From Asterochloris sp. CNOR1 (Eukaryota; Chlorophyta; Trebouxiophyceae; Trebouxiales; Trebouxiaceae): 64,000 nucleotides of DNA. The DNA lies in NCBI GenBank assembly GCA_963969365.1, contig OZ017751.1:3224001-3288000 (forward strand), given 5' to 3'. Below are positions 35,701-46,387 of the stretch, in pieces; the stretch's first letter is position 1; each line of letters starts with the position of its first letter. Position numbers and translations under genes: made by a program. The notes under the pieces are model-generated. The model saw nothing but the letters and a program-made list of their open reading frames with translations. It ran no database searches and was not told where the DNA came from.

Positions 35701-38700
35701 GTGCCTCATTGCACCTGTCAGGCAGAAGGTCACTGATCACTTGCCACAGGTGGCTGTGTGCTGAGCAAGATGCAGCTGGTGGCTCCTTGCCGTTGTGCAA
35801 ATGCTGTGCAAGGTGCAGCTGGCGGCCTCCCTGGCACTGTGCAAAGCTGCAAAGGTCAGGCTACGTCAGCTGTGTGCGGTATGTAGCTGGGCGGGAGACT
35901 GTCTGCTATCCCATCCGTCAGCACATTGTGGCAGTACAATCAAAAGACCGTGTGCCGTCCAGGGGGCAGCTGAGCAGGTGGTTTCTGGAAGGAAGAGGCG
36001 TACCCGAACCAAGGCTGCTGACAAGGCAGACCAGGAAGATGCGGACCAGGAACAGGCAAGTGACCTTGCACACCAGTGGCGCCTGTTTTGTTAGTATTTG
36101 TCAGGTCCAGCTGCAGGCTGTGCTCTGCATGTTGCTGGCTGCATATATGTGCAGAGCTTGTCCATGACTGCCACGGACAGGAGCAGCAGGGTCGTAAGCT
36201 TCTGACCAAGCAGGCAGAGTAGCGTCATTGTTGACCTGGTGAGCAAAGGTTGACGCCACCAGGCTGCCCCTCATCAGCAGAACTGTGCGGTGGTTGCTGC
36301 TGGTGACTAACCCCAGGCATGGCTGCCTGCCCGAGAAGCTTGAGCAATGATTGGCTGTTGCTTTCCAGGGTAAGTGTGAGACAGGTTCTCACTTGACAGC
36401 AGGCCTGGCTGGACATGTGCATTGCATGGTGTTTGTGCCTGGCGGGCGTCTGTGTTGCTGGGTGTTGGGGGGTGGGGGGGGGGAGGACCATGCCAGGGAG
36501 GGCACAGCACCTGTAGGGCTTTCCATAGACGCACGGGGAAGCTGACCTGTCAGAACATCAAGTCTTCCTCTCTGCCGCCATCCCCAGCGCACTCCTATGG
36601 GCTGCAGGACAGCGAGGATGAGGCTGATGCTGATGAGGCTCCCAAGAAGAAGAGGAGAGCACGCAATGCCAAGGAGCCCAAAAGCCCCCAGTCGGAGAAG
36701 GTGCCCAAGCTGGCCAGGGTACAGAAGAAGTTCACTGCAGCAGAGGTGAAGGCCAGGGCTGAGAAGCGGAAGCTGACTGCCATTGAGGTGGGTGGTGGGT
36801 GCAAGCGCTCAAGCACAGCGACTCCTGTCGGGAGTCCTCCCTGGCATTGAGACGGCCAGCGCACCAGATTAGCAAGCCCTGTGGAACAGGAGACACCCTA
36901 CTCTCCAGGTGGGTACCACTGCATCTGGCTTGATCCTGCCGTGCTTGACCTGAAGGCCAGGTCTGAGAATGGGAGATGACATCTGGTCTGAGGTGGGCGT
37001 TGGCTGAAGAGCTTGAGCAAGGTGATCTCAGGCAGGACTCTGCATTTGCATGGCAATTGCATTGCAGGCACAGCCAGCACTCGAGAACTGGCAAACGCAA
37101 TGGGGCAGGGAAGTGCCCCATCTTTCCGCTTGATTCCAGTATTCCTGGGCTTGGCGTGACTCCACTCTGGCTCAAGTGAAGGTCCTTGATGGAGACGTGG
37201 GGGCTGACAGATGTTTTGAGGTGGCAGTTGGCTTCAAGTGTTTGAGCAAGCGCTCCCATGCATCAGGGCGTCAGGATTAGCATGCCCCTGATGCATGATG
37301 TCGCCCACTCCCCTGGTGAGGCACAATTGCCAGGTAATCGGCTCTGCCTGCGTGACGTCTGAGACAAAGGTCATTGATGGGTTCGGCTCGCAACCTGTCT
37401 GGTGTGCTGCGGCAGAAACCTGACGATGCAAGACAGCTCAGTTTGCTGCTGATCTTCTCAGTGAAATTACTCACAGCCTTGTGCTCTTGCTACTGCACAA
37501 GCACAGATGCTGCATGTGGGTGTTGTGGATGGGCCCCCTGATGTGGCTTGCCAACTTGATGCAACAAGTGCCACCATCCCTGTGTGCTGCTGCAACAGAG
37601 CACAACAGCAGGTGGCACTCTGGGCAGCCCCTGCTGATGGGGACTCAAACTCACGGCAACAAGCCCAACAAGGCGTGCCTGTGCGCTGCTGCAGAAGCGT
37701 GTGGCACAGGCGGGCATCGAGGATGGCTCCCTGATCCCACCTGCAAAAAAGCTTGGACGCCCATCCAAGGTACCTGCTTGGCACGTCAAAAGCACCACCC
37801 CTCTCACCCGCGACCGCCCTGCCATCACACAAGTGTGGTGTGTTGCTCGTGGTGCTGCTATGGCGCACCTGCAGTCAGTGCTTGCCCCGTCCTGCACAAT
37901 TTGGTGTTTTGATCCTCCTGCTGGCTTCATCCTGCTGCTGCAATGTGCTGCCTGCTCTGCACTGTTTGCATGGTTTGCCCGGCGCCATCACCACCTGGCT
38001 GCACTGGCGCTCTGCAGCTGCCGCTCAGCTTAATGTCTCATGCTGTGGTTTCATGCCAGTTGAGAATTGGGTGATAGACGATCGACGCCTGTGCTTGGAG
38101 GATGTGAAGCGATGCTCAGGCGTGAGCTGAGCAGCCTGATACTGTGCCTCAGCAGCAACCCGACCTTGCCTCTGCACTGACCTGACTCTGCTTGTGCTGT
38201 AGCTCCAGAGAAGGATCATGGGCTCTGGAACGCCTTTGCAGGCCCTGGGCTCGCTTCTGCGCGCACCTGACACCGTGCCTGCCTCTGCACCCAGGCGGAC
38301 CAGGAACTCCGGAGAACCTATGAGTCCAAGCTCGCGCTGAGGGTGGCCGCAGAGGTGGCCAGGCGGGGTGCGGCCCGGCCGGAGGCGGAGACGGTAGAGG
38401 AGGAGGACAGCCAGCTGGCAGAAGGGGCTGGGTCCCAGTCGGGTGGAGAGGTGGTGCCCCCCGCAGCAGAGGAGGAGAGAGGCCCCGCCCCGACCCCCAC
38501 GCAGGTGCAGCGCCCTGGATCGCAGGTGGCAGAGCACCCTGGGTCGCAGGTGGGCACCTCGGCCTGAGCGCTGCTGGCCGCCAGGGGGCCCTGCACCAAG
38601 GAGCACTGCCTGGGGTAGAGGCGCTGTGGCCACAGCTGCCCTTGACCAAGCTTGGCAGCCAGGCAGAGGCTGGCAGGCATGGCCGGCACAGGCGAGCAGG

Positions 38701-41700
38701 CTGTGTCCCTCTGCTGATGCCCCTATAGCTGCTGGCTTGCCGGGCCTCCTGCTGCCCTGGCTGCAAGAACCTGCAACACCATTCACCTGCTTGCTCTTAC
38801 CTGGTACAGCTGATTCCCTTTATTGCGCTGCTTTGCCTGCTGCCCCCTGACTCATACGAATGACACGTCTGCTTGTTCCTGTTGCTGTACATAAGGTCAA
38901 GTGCCCGCCCCCATGAAGACGTATGACTGTAACAGAAGTCTGCTGCTAGAACTCAATCAGTGATGGCGGATGTCCCCGAGGACAAGCAGCACACTCTTGT
39001 TATGTTCTGCTGCTTCGGCCTGTGCCAGAACGCATGTCAGAACTGCACTCAGGCCAAATGCACACACCGTTCAGGCACAGCATTCCCCTGCTGCCTGAAG
39101 TCCTGCAGCGCAAGTCTGCATGCCAGCTCTATATGCATTGCTGGGCTGGTACCACCTCCTCTGCGGCCTGGTGCCAGCTTCTCTACTGCATTGCTGCATT
39201 GCTGGCCTGATGCCTTTTTTCCACCGCATTGCTGGCCAGCCTGCCTGTTGATTGGAAGCCCGGGTTGCACGCCTGGATGCAATACCAAAGCCAGCAATGA
39301 GCTGGCTGAATCACAGCTCAAGATGCAAGCTTGCATGGAACATATGAGGTGCCTGCTTGCTGCTCAGTGAGAGCTGCCGCTTCATCTGAGATTGTCCTTC
39401 CACACCTGCCTCTTTCCCACAGGCTGCAGGCAGCGATGACAGCAGCAGCGAGGAGGAAAGCAGCAGCAGCAAGGAGGAAAGCAGCAGCAGTGAGGAGGAG
39501 GGCAGCAGCAGTGACGAGGGCACTCCCAGCACTGGCAATGGACATGGCAGTCGCAGGGAGGCCTCCAGCAGCCCCCCGATGCTGACTCCTGCAAAGGCTG
39601 CTGGGCAGGCGGCCATCGCAAGAGCTGCATGCCTGGGCCAAAGTCCTGTACGCAGCGCCAGCGCGGCCCCTGGTGAGTGCTGTGCCTCTCAAGCCCCCAT
39701 AGCTGTGCCCTGATTTGCAGCACTGTGCAAGGCAGCTAAGCTTGGCACATATTCAAGATTAAGAAGGCACTGTGCCTCTGCGGGGACACCTGCTTCCAGG
39801 ATGCCCCCAACCACAACCTCAATCGATAAGCACACAGCTGTCCCAGCAAAGACCTGTGGTGCAGTCGGGCCAGACAGTCCTCGGCTAGCAGCGTGCTGAT
39901 CTGGTGCCTCTGCAGGGATGGTGGCTTCCAAGATGCCCCCAATCCCAGCCCCAGAGGGTGTGCACACAGCTGCCCCTGCAAAGGCCAGTGCTGCTGCCAA
40001 AGCAGGCCGTCCTGGGCAGGCCCTATCAGGCGCCACAGGCTCCCGGCAGGCCGCTACCCCGCAAGCGGGCGGCAATGCGGGCAGCAGCAGCGGAGATGAC
40101 AGCAGTGACGATTCAAGTGGCGGTGAAGTGTCTGAGGAAGGCAGCAGCAGTGATGATGAGGATGCAGCTGCCCCCAGCAGCGCTGCCAAGGCTGCAGCTG
40201 AGCAAGCTGCACCAGGTGGGCGAGCAAGTGGAGTAGACAGCGTGCATAGCTGGGTGTGGCACCTGCAAGGATTGGACGCAGCGTGCTTGCAGCTGCTCAT
40301 CGGCTGTGTTTGGCTTGTCTGTCATGGAATAAATGACAGCCATGTACGCAACTGCCTGGAGTATTCAAGTCATTTTGCTTTGTCAGACGGGGCTTGAAGT
40401 TGCGGGGCTTGGGAGGGTCTTCTCAAGGTGAGTCATGTTTTCTGGAGGCTACTCCTGTTACTGACCCCAAGCAGTGCTGGCAAAGCCACAGAAGATAGCC
40501 CTGCCCAAGATGCTCTGGCTGACATGTTGGCATACTCTCCTGCTGGGCTGTGGCAACTGCAGAGGCGGTCTGCACAGTGTTGCTGACCTGACAGATGCGC
40601 ACGCAGCCCCCTCATACCCACAGCCTGGGGGGTGTCTTGGAGCCACCAGTAGAGGAAGGCAGCACAGGGATCCATGCTCAACCTGCACGTCCTGGCAGGT
40701 GTGCCAAGTCAGAATGTGCTGACATCATGCGAAAATAATCTTCTGGCCACTCGGGCAAAGTGGAGCCTGCTGCCAACTATGAATGCCAAACTACCCTCTC
40801 ATGTGCTCCACAACTTGCTGGCAGAGCTCAGGGAGGGCTGCAGCAAACCTGGTACGGCCCCTGCACCTGCCCAAGCACTAATTCCCAACCCTAATCAAGC
40901 TGCAAATGCTGCAGAGAGTTCTGGAGTAGACAGCAGCAGCAGTGATGAGGGCATCAGTGGCACCAGTGACAGCAGTGGGTCTGAAGAGGGTAGCAGCAGC
41001 GAAGATGAAGCGGCACCTAGCAACGCTGGCACAAAGGCAGCAGGTCCGCCTGCACAAGGTAGAGCTCCTGCTGTTGTCGTGTCTGGGGGTGGTGGCATTG
41101 GCTGATGTGCATCAAGAACTTGCTAGATGCACGGCTCTTGCTGTCAGACCGGGAGGAACACAGCCCTCAAGCAGCAGCATGTGTAGCCATGTTGATAGGG
41201 ACAGCAACTGCTTGCGCTCTATGAGGTGTCATGTTTAAAGAGATCTCAGTGCCATTTGAACCGTCGATGTTGTCCCCATCGCTGCAGCAGGTCAAAGCTG
41301 AACTGAGTCCTCTTACACCCTTTTTGGCAGGCGGAGCTCAGCAGGGAGGTCAGCGGCCTGTGGCAACCTCTGCACAAACTCAAGAAGCAGCCAGGCATCA
41401 GAATGCTTTGGAGAGTGCAAGCGCAGCCAGCAGCAGCGATGAGGATAGTGGCAGTGCGGGCTCTGAAGAAGGCAGCAGCAGTAGTGAGGAAGAGGCTGGC
41501 TCCAGCAGCGATGAGGAAGACGCTGCCCCCGACGGTGCTGGCAAGGCTGCAGCCCAGCAACCTGTACAAGGTGGGCCTGCATGTGTTCTGCAGAGTACAT
41601 AGCAGGGTGCGGCACCTGCAAGCATTGTATGGAGGTTGCTTGCGGCTGCTCGACGGCTGTGTATGGCTTGTCCCTCATTGACAAAAGTGAGAATTATGCG

Positions 41701-44700
41701 AAATTGTCACTTGAATTTGTCAATCATTGCACATTGTCAGATGAGTCTTGCAGTTGCGAAGCTTTGCAATGGGACATTCCCATCATTTCTAAGTCTGCTC
41801 CTCTTCTCAACCCAGAGGCTACTCCTGTGAACTCCAGAGCATAACGGTATGCTGACATTCAAGCTGCTCTGGCGGCCTCGATGAGCTCTTGTTGTGCTGA
41901 ACTACTCTACTGCCCTTGTTGGCAATATGAAGCCACACATGACAACCGACATGCATGTAAGCTTGTTTGTCCCTTATGCAGGCACAGTCCAGCAAGGTGG
42001 GCGCCAGCGTGCGGACACTCATGAGCCTGCACAGGCAGCAGGAGAAGGGCAGCATGCCACCTTCAAGAGGGGTGGAGCCGAGAGCAGCAGCAGTAGAGGG
42101 CAGACATCTGGGGACAGCAGCGCCAGCAACAGCAGCACTGAGTCCAGCTCTCCAGCACAGTCCACCTCAGGTGCCGGGTCTGATGCCTCAGATGACGACA
42201 CAAGTGGCGGCGGCAGCGATGATAATGATGAAGGCGGCCCTGGCGGCGCACAGCCTGCTCACGCGGGCAGCCCAGAGCAGGTGCCTCCCGCCACGGGTGC
42301 AGACAACCAGCCTGCCCCTGCACCAGCCACGCAGCAGGCCACGCATGTCGGAGCTGCAGGGGCTGCACCCAAGCAGGAAGCAGTGCCCCAGCAGCAGGCC
42401 GGGCCTGGCGCAGGGGCTGCCTCTGCTGGCGCAGAAGCTGCAGGCCAGGATGCCAGCTCCGGGGAGTCTGGCAGCGAGGGCAGCTCCACGGAGGGGGAAG
42501 AAAGCGAGGAGGAGGAATCTGGCAGCGATGAGGGGCAGGGGCATGTTGCACAGCCTGCTGGAGCTGCAGCGTTGCCTGTGGGCAGTCCGGAGTCTGCTGG
42601 AGCCCGCCAGGCTGCCAGCAGCGGTGTTGCTGCTGGTGAGGGGCAGGCTGCAGCCAGCCAGTCTGCGGCCCCTGCGGAGGCTGCTGACTCAGGGAATGTC
42701 AGCAGCAGCTCAGACGAGGGCAGCGGGCAGACGGCTGCTGTAGGCATGCACCCTGCGGGGCACCATGAGGTGCGCGAAAGTCTGCTGTTGGCACCTGCAA
42801 TGTGAAATCGGCAGCGCATACACAAGCTGCACATGCATCACATAAGCAAGCAGCACATAATCTTTGCAAAGTTGTGTCTCTGTCAGCCAGGCAAAAGGTC
42901 TCACATCAATGGATAAAGCCCTGATACTGCCTGTGCAGCTCTCAGCTCTGAGCTCTAAGCCGTGAGCTGACACCTGTCCCGTGCAGTCCACATCGTTGCA
43001 CATCTTCACAACACATCTCACGCTGCAGCCAGCTCGCGCTGACTCTGCTCTGTGACGGCTGCAGGTCACCAGCGGGAGGTTTTCCAGCAAGCTGAGCCCT
43101 GAGCAGGAGGAGCAGCTGCAGCGCTTTGCCCAACAGCCGGGCGGCCTTCGCAGCCTCCTGCAGGCACTCGAGCAGGTGAGGGGACTGCATTCACAAGAGT
43201 AAGGGCCTCTTTACCACTTAGGCTTTGCCCTGGGTGGGCCGCACCCCTTCTGGGAACCTCAGGGCTCAAGCTGGCTGTGATAAGTGGTTACAACCACCCT
43301 GGGTCTGCTTTGGCTGCAGCTGCAGGCGCTGTTGGAGAGCAGGAGGTCAACCTCTGAGTGAGGTGCACTCTGGGCATGTGCAGGGCAGAGCCAGCAGCCT
43401 TTGCTGCCTGCAAGAGCTGCTGGCTGCCCTGTGGTCACTGATAGCGGCCAGCTGTGTTGGCGCCTGAGCTTCTGGGACTGCCCTGTGGTCACTGCAAGTG
43501 CCCAGCATTGCTGGCGCCTGAGCAGCTGGGCTGTCTGCTCACTGCAAGCTGGCAGCGTCGTCACAGGCTGGCTTGCTCTGAACAGATGTAGACGCTCAAG
43601 GGCAGGTGTGAATATAAACACCTGGCAGGCAGTGGAAACATGAGTGTGAACACCTGGCAAGCGGGTCAGGAACACAGAGGGCAACACAGGTGAAACACCT
43701 GGCAGGCGTGTGGGAGCATGGGTGGGAACACCTGGCAAGCGGGTGGGCCCTAGGTGGGGACACCTGGCAGGCGGCCCGGACAGCTTGCCAGCACCCCGTG
43801 AGTTCAATACATACAAAATCCAGAGTACCGATGAGGGGCTGGGTGTAGGATTCCTTTGCCCACTGCTGTCTTACTCTTCACAGGCTCTTATGTCCTGGCT
43901 TGCAGTTGTCCTGCTGCAGCCACTGTGCTAGTTGCAGTCCCTGCCGTGATTGTGAGCTCACGCATTGTCTCTGCAGGGTGGTGAAGGCAGCTTGGAAGGT
44001 GCCCAGCCCGCAGACGAAACGCTTGCTGCGCCAGGCCTGCGCACTGACGCAGGTGTGACTCCTGGAGGGGGGCCAGAGGTTGCAGGCACCGCAGAGGAGG
44101 CCCAGGAGCAGCCTGGGCAGCACGACAGCTCCCGGGCCGCCGCGAAGGGCAAGGCAGCCAAGCTGCCTGGCCGAAAGGCGACGGCGGCTGCTGCCGGGAC
44201 AACAGGGAAGGCTGCAAAGGCGAGTGAGCAATGGTGCAGCAGGATTGTGCACTGTGCTGTGGGCACGCATGCCCTGGGCTGCTCTGGGCCAGAGGTAACG
44301 TTGCGGAGTCAGCAGTTCGTGGGTAGTACCACAGCCGCCATGTCATGCACAGGTCACGTCATGGCTTGACATCGACAGACAATGTGCATCAGTTGGCTTG
44401 AATGCTTACTTACTCTAAGGGAATGGGTTGCCCCATGTCAGCAGAGAGGTGTGCCCAGCTGCAGCAGTGATGAACTTGCTTGCTGCTGCCTGCTGCTGCG
44501 AGTGTGAGCCTGCCTGAATACATCAGGTGCCCTGCTGATGCAACAGGCGCTCTCAGATCCCTGTGCCATGCCACTGTGACTTCCATTCTTGTCAAGGAGT
44601 GCCCTGCTGACGCACCAATCACTGTCACAGCCTCAGTTTGTGCCTCTGTGACTTCCCTTCTCTTGCCGCCACTTGCTGTGAGCTGGCCTCTATTGATGGG

Positions 44701-46387
44701 GTGCCCTGCTGACGGAGCAAGTGGTGTCAGAACCCTAAGCAAGGCCATTGTGACCAGTTCACATCCCACCTCCCTGCTGTGAGCTACCCTCGATTCCTGG
44801 GGCGCCCTGCTGTTGCAGCAGGCAATGTCAGAATCCTTGACCATGCCTTACCCCTGAGCCTAGCCCCTTGTCCACGCAAACAGGGCAAGTGTAGCCTAAG
44901 AGACTTGTCCACGTTGCTTTGCATGTGCTGTGCTGGCCAAGCACGCACTTGCAGTGCAGCGCTGACAGGCCTCATCTGGCCACACCTTGTGTGGTGTGCG
45001 CACTCCCGACCTGAAGAGCTGCTGCCTGTGCACCATAGGGGCCAGCACCCATAGCTGTCTGCTGCCTGAGCCCAGTGGAGGGCTGCCCATGCAGAAGGGG
45101 CCAGTCCAGGCGCAGCCCCTGCCTGTGCCATCTATTGTAAGACATCCCACCCACTTGAAACTGACCTGTCTCCAAACGGCTCCCTCCCCTGCAGGAGGGG
45201 GCCAGCCCAGGCCCACCAGTCGCTTGCACCTCTCTTGCCGAGTACTCCTTGTGGTGATGTAGTTCTGACCCATGTCCACGTGGCCCCTTCCCCTGCAGAA
45301 GGGAGCAGCCCAGGTGGAGCCACCCTCCTCAGGCGGCATCCTGGACCAGATTGCTGCCCAGCCCATCGCCTCCTGGGGCACCCTGAAGGACCTGAGCAAG
45401 GTCGTCAGGCGCGCTGTCCAGGAGTGGGTGGTGGAGCAGAGGGCAGCGCGTGGGCTCAAGGCAGACCGCGTGAGACAGGGTGTGACTGTGTTATTTAGGG
45501 TACAGCAAGCTACAACTTCAGCTTGCCTGGGGATGATGGGGGATTTTGCTGCAGCCAGGTGATTCAAGGCTAATCTTCAGCAAGCAAAAACGCCAGCTTG
45601 GCCAGGAAGGAGGGGGAAAGGTTGGGGTGATGTCGCTGTAGCTAGGAGGCTACAGGCAGCTTGTGCAGGTTGTCCTGTCTTCTACTGAGTGCACCTGCAC
45701 CTGCTGCATGAGCTGGATGCTGGGGATGGCTCTGCCACATTTGCTTGGTGGGCCTTTCATGGAGACAGCTGTTGGCACAATGTGGGGATGCTTTGTTGCA
45801 AATTGCCACAGCAAGTAGTCAGCTGTGTTGGGTGGAAGGCTGGATGTGTGAGCAGATCGCAGGGGAGGCAGCTGACACAAGTGCTTGGGGGGCGTGCTGC
45901 GAGCTGTGCTCAGCGCAATCTGTCACTGGCAAGCACTGCATGCATTGCACTGCATGCATTGCACTGCATGCATTGCGTTGCGCCCCTCATGTTGGGAGCA
46001 AGACCTTGTTGTAAGCTAAAGTTCGTCGCTCGCAGCACTGTGCAGTGCTTTGTCCATCAAGCAGCACATCCCTTACATGGTGGCCTATGCATGCTGTGCA
46101 GCGCTGACTTTAGGAGCAAGACATCATTGGTTTTGAAGCCTAATTCCCTTGTGCTGTACCGGGCTTGGTCTCTACCAAGGCAACGCACGTTGCTTCTTTT
46201 ACACAAAGCTTCACATCCTCGACGCTGTGCACACCAAGGCAGCACACTCGTTTGGCTGAAGCCTGACGTTTGCAATGCTGTGCAGGGCTCAGTCTACCAA
46301 GGCAACACACCTCCTGCGTGGTGGCCTCTGCCAGTCTGGGACAACAAGCAGCTGCACACCAAGGCCGCCTGCGTCAAGGCAAGCTGA
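32701..46387 (+). CDS. 1245-residue Ser/acidic-rich, Lys-rich nuclear-type protein with a small N-terminal domain
   Basis: Nineteen exons: 32701-32794, 33070-33189, 33454-33584, 33722-33799, 34336-34441, 35265-35407, 35963-36059, 36588-36787, 37695-37769, 38295-38549, 39423-39672, 39916-40215, 40825-41058, 41331-41570, 41982-42769, 43065-43175, 43977-44219, 45299-45469, 46286-46387; 3738 nt, one frame. Residues 1-90 look like a folded, perhaps ubiquitin-like, domain (FKVYLKSNVNTYLMLLVWPD to YRLGDVLEDVTANMEVEL), recalling the N-terminus of coilin but not proven. Lys-rich blocks follow (GGKRKKAV, EPKRKKRLSTKEDIKARM, RKRRTRTKAADK, an AT-hook-like KKLGRPSK), then five Ser/Glu/Asp cassettes like those of Nopp140/treacle, a helix (SPEEQEEQLQRFAQQPGGL in effect), and a C-terminal block WGTLKDLSKVVRRAVQEWVV plus PPAWWPLPVWDNKQLHTK. 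The last exon may end at a stop or splice on by a GC donor (AAGGCAAGC). Nuclear or nucleolar location is inferred from composition only. Confidence 0.75.
36466..36486. repeat. G-rich run in an intron
   Basis: A near-pure run of G (six, T, ten, then A) lies in the intron before exon 8 of the Ser-rich gene. It is G-quadruplex-capable on the coding strand, but nothing else marks it as functional. Confidence 0.5.
38502..38556 (+). repeat. 24-bp duplication creating two in-frame donors at exon 10
   Basis: CCTGGATCGCAGGTGGC and CCTGGGTCGCAGGTGGG lie 24 bp apart at the end of exon 10 of the Ser-rich gene. Both give a CAG|GTGG donor in phase 0 (after 38525 or 38549), so splicing at either keeps the frame and adds or drops eight residues (VAEHPGSQ). 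Confidence 0.65.
39755..39990 (+). repeat. Dead copy of the start of exon 12 in the Ser-rich gene
   Basis: The real exon begins after CCTCTGCAG with a stretch containing CCAAGATGCCCCCAATCCCA and later TGCACACAGCTGCCCCTGCA. The upstream copy (about 39772-39860) reads CCTCTGCGG, CCAGGATGCCCCCAACCACA and AGCACACAGCTGTCCCAGCA. The copy has lost the acceptor AG (now GG) and carries a TAA. Spacing is about 136 bp. Confidence 0.75.
40090..41840 (+). repeat. Duplicated Ser/Asp/Glu cassette exons with their downstream introns
   Basis: Exons 12, 13 and 14 of the Ser-rich gene are all phase 1-1 and a multiple of three long (300, 234, 240 nt), and end alike (GSSSDDEDAAAP, GSSSEDEAAPSN, GSSSDEEDAAPD). 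The introns after exons 12 and 14 are also homologous: GGCACCTGCAAG, GCTGCTC(A/G)(T/A)CGGCTGTGT, GGCTTGTC, TTTGTCAGA/TTGTCAGA and GGCTACTCCTGT occur in the same order from 40260 and from 41620. So a block of exon plus intron was duplicated, not only the coding repeat. Confidence 0.75.
43405..43800. repeat. Two minisatellites in intron 16 of the Ser-rich gene
   Basis: First, about three units of 55-60 bp around CTGCCCTGTGGTCACTG and GCTGGCGCCTGAGC (43420-43555). Second, about five units of 30-40 bp around AACACCTGGCA(G/A)GCG(G/T)GTG (43616-43785). Neither has a coding sense. Confidence 0.6.
44219..44221 (+). other. GC donor splice site, intron 17 of the Ser-rich gene
   Basis: Exon 17 (TGKAAK end) reads GCTGCAAAG followed by GCGAGT. 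This leaves phase 0, matching exon 18 at 45299. The nearest GT (GTGAGC, four bases on) would leave phase 1 and break the frame. Confidence 0.55.
44505..44850. repeat. Three-unit tandem repeat (about 110-120 bp) in intron 17 of the Ser-rich gene
   Basis: Units are anchored by G(T/C)GCCCTGCTG(A/T) at 44528, 44599, 44700 and 44803, with CACTGTGACTTCC-, CTCTGTGACTTCC- and CATTGTGACCAGT-type blocks and CTGTGAGCT between them. They are imperfect and direct. Confidence 0.55.
45080..45335 (+). repeat. Two upstream copies of the start of exon 18
   Basis: Exon 18 begins CCCTGCAG|AAGGGAGCAGCCCAGG. Copies at about 45089 (CATGCAG|AAGGGGCCAGTCCAGG) and 45188 (CCTGCAG|GAGGGGGCCAGCCCAGG) keep acceptor and coding look but lead into stops or lost frame. 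Spacing is about 100-110 bp. Confidence 0.7.
45935..45976. repeat. Perfect 14-bp tandem repeat, three copies
   Basis: ACTGCATGCATTGC three times without a mismatch, inside intron 18 of the Ser-rich gene. Being perfect, it is younger than the decayed repeats around it. Confidence 0.85.
46030..46330 (+). repeat. Upstream copies of the start of exon 19
   Basis: The exon begins GCTGTGCAG|GGCTCAGTCTACCA then AGGCAACACACC. Related stretches precede it: CACTGTGCAGTGCTTTGTCC then ATCAAGCAGCACATCCC (46036), GTGCTGTACCGGGCTTGGTC then TCTACCAAGGCAACGCACG (46152), and CACCAAGGCAGCACAC (46229). The nearest are the most alike. Confidence 0.55.

Noticed and set aside
36056-36061. GC donor AACAG|GCAAGT in the Ser-rich gene
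   Set aside because: A GT donor four bases on (GGCAA|GTGACC) gives the phase 1 needed for exon 8; the GC site would give phase 0 and break the frame.
41967-42743. 258-codon plus-strand frame overlapping exon 15 of the Ser-rich gene
   Set aside because: It is the +1 frame of a low-complexity exon. The acidic/Ser frame fits the phases of exons 14 and 16 and continues the cassette pattern.
42259-42834. Long minus-strand frames opposite the Ser-rich gene (also 38025-38786 and 42063-42551)
   Set aside because: They are Pro/Leu/Cys-rich antisense shadows of GC-rich Ser/Ala codons and have no splice or domain support.
43405-43800. CRISPR-like regular repeats
   Set aside because: Units are imperfect and contiguous, without unique spacers, and lie in a nuclear intron.
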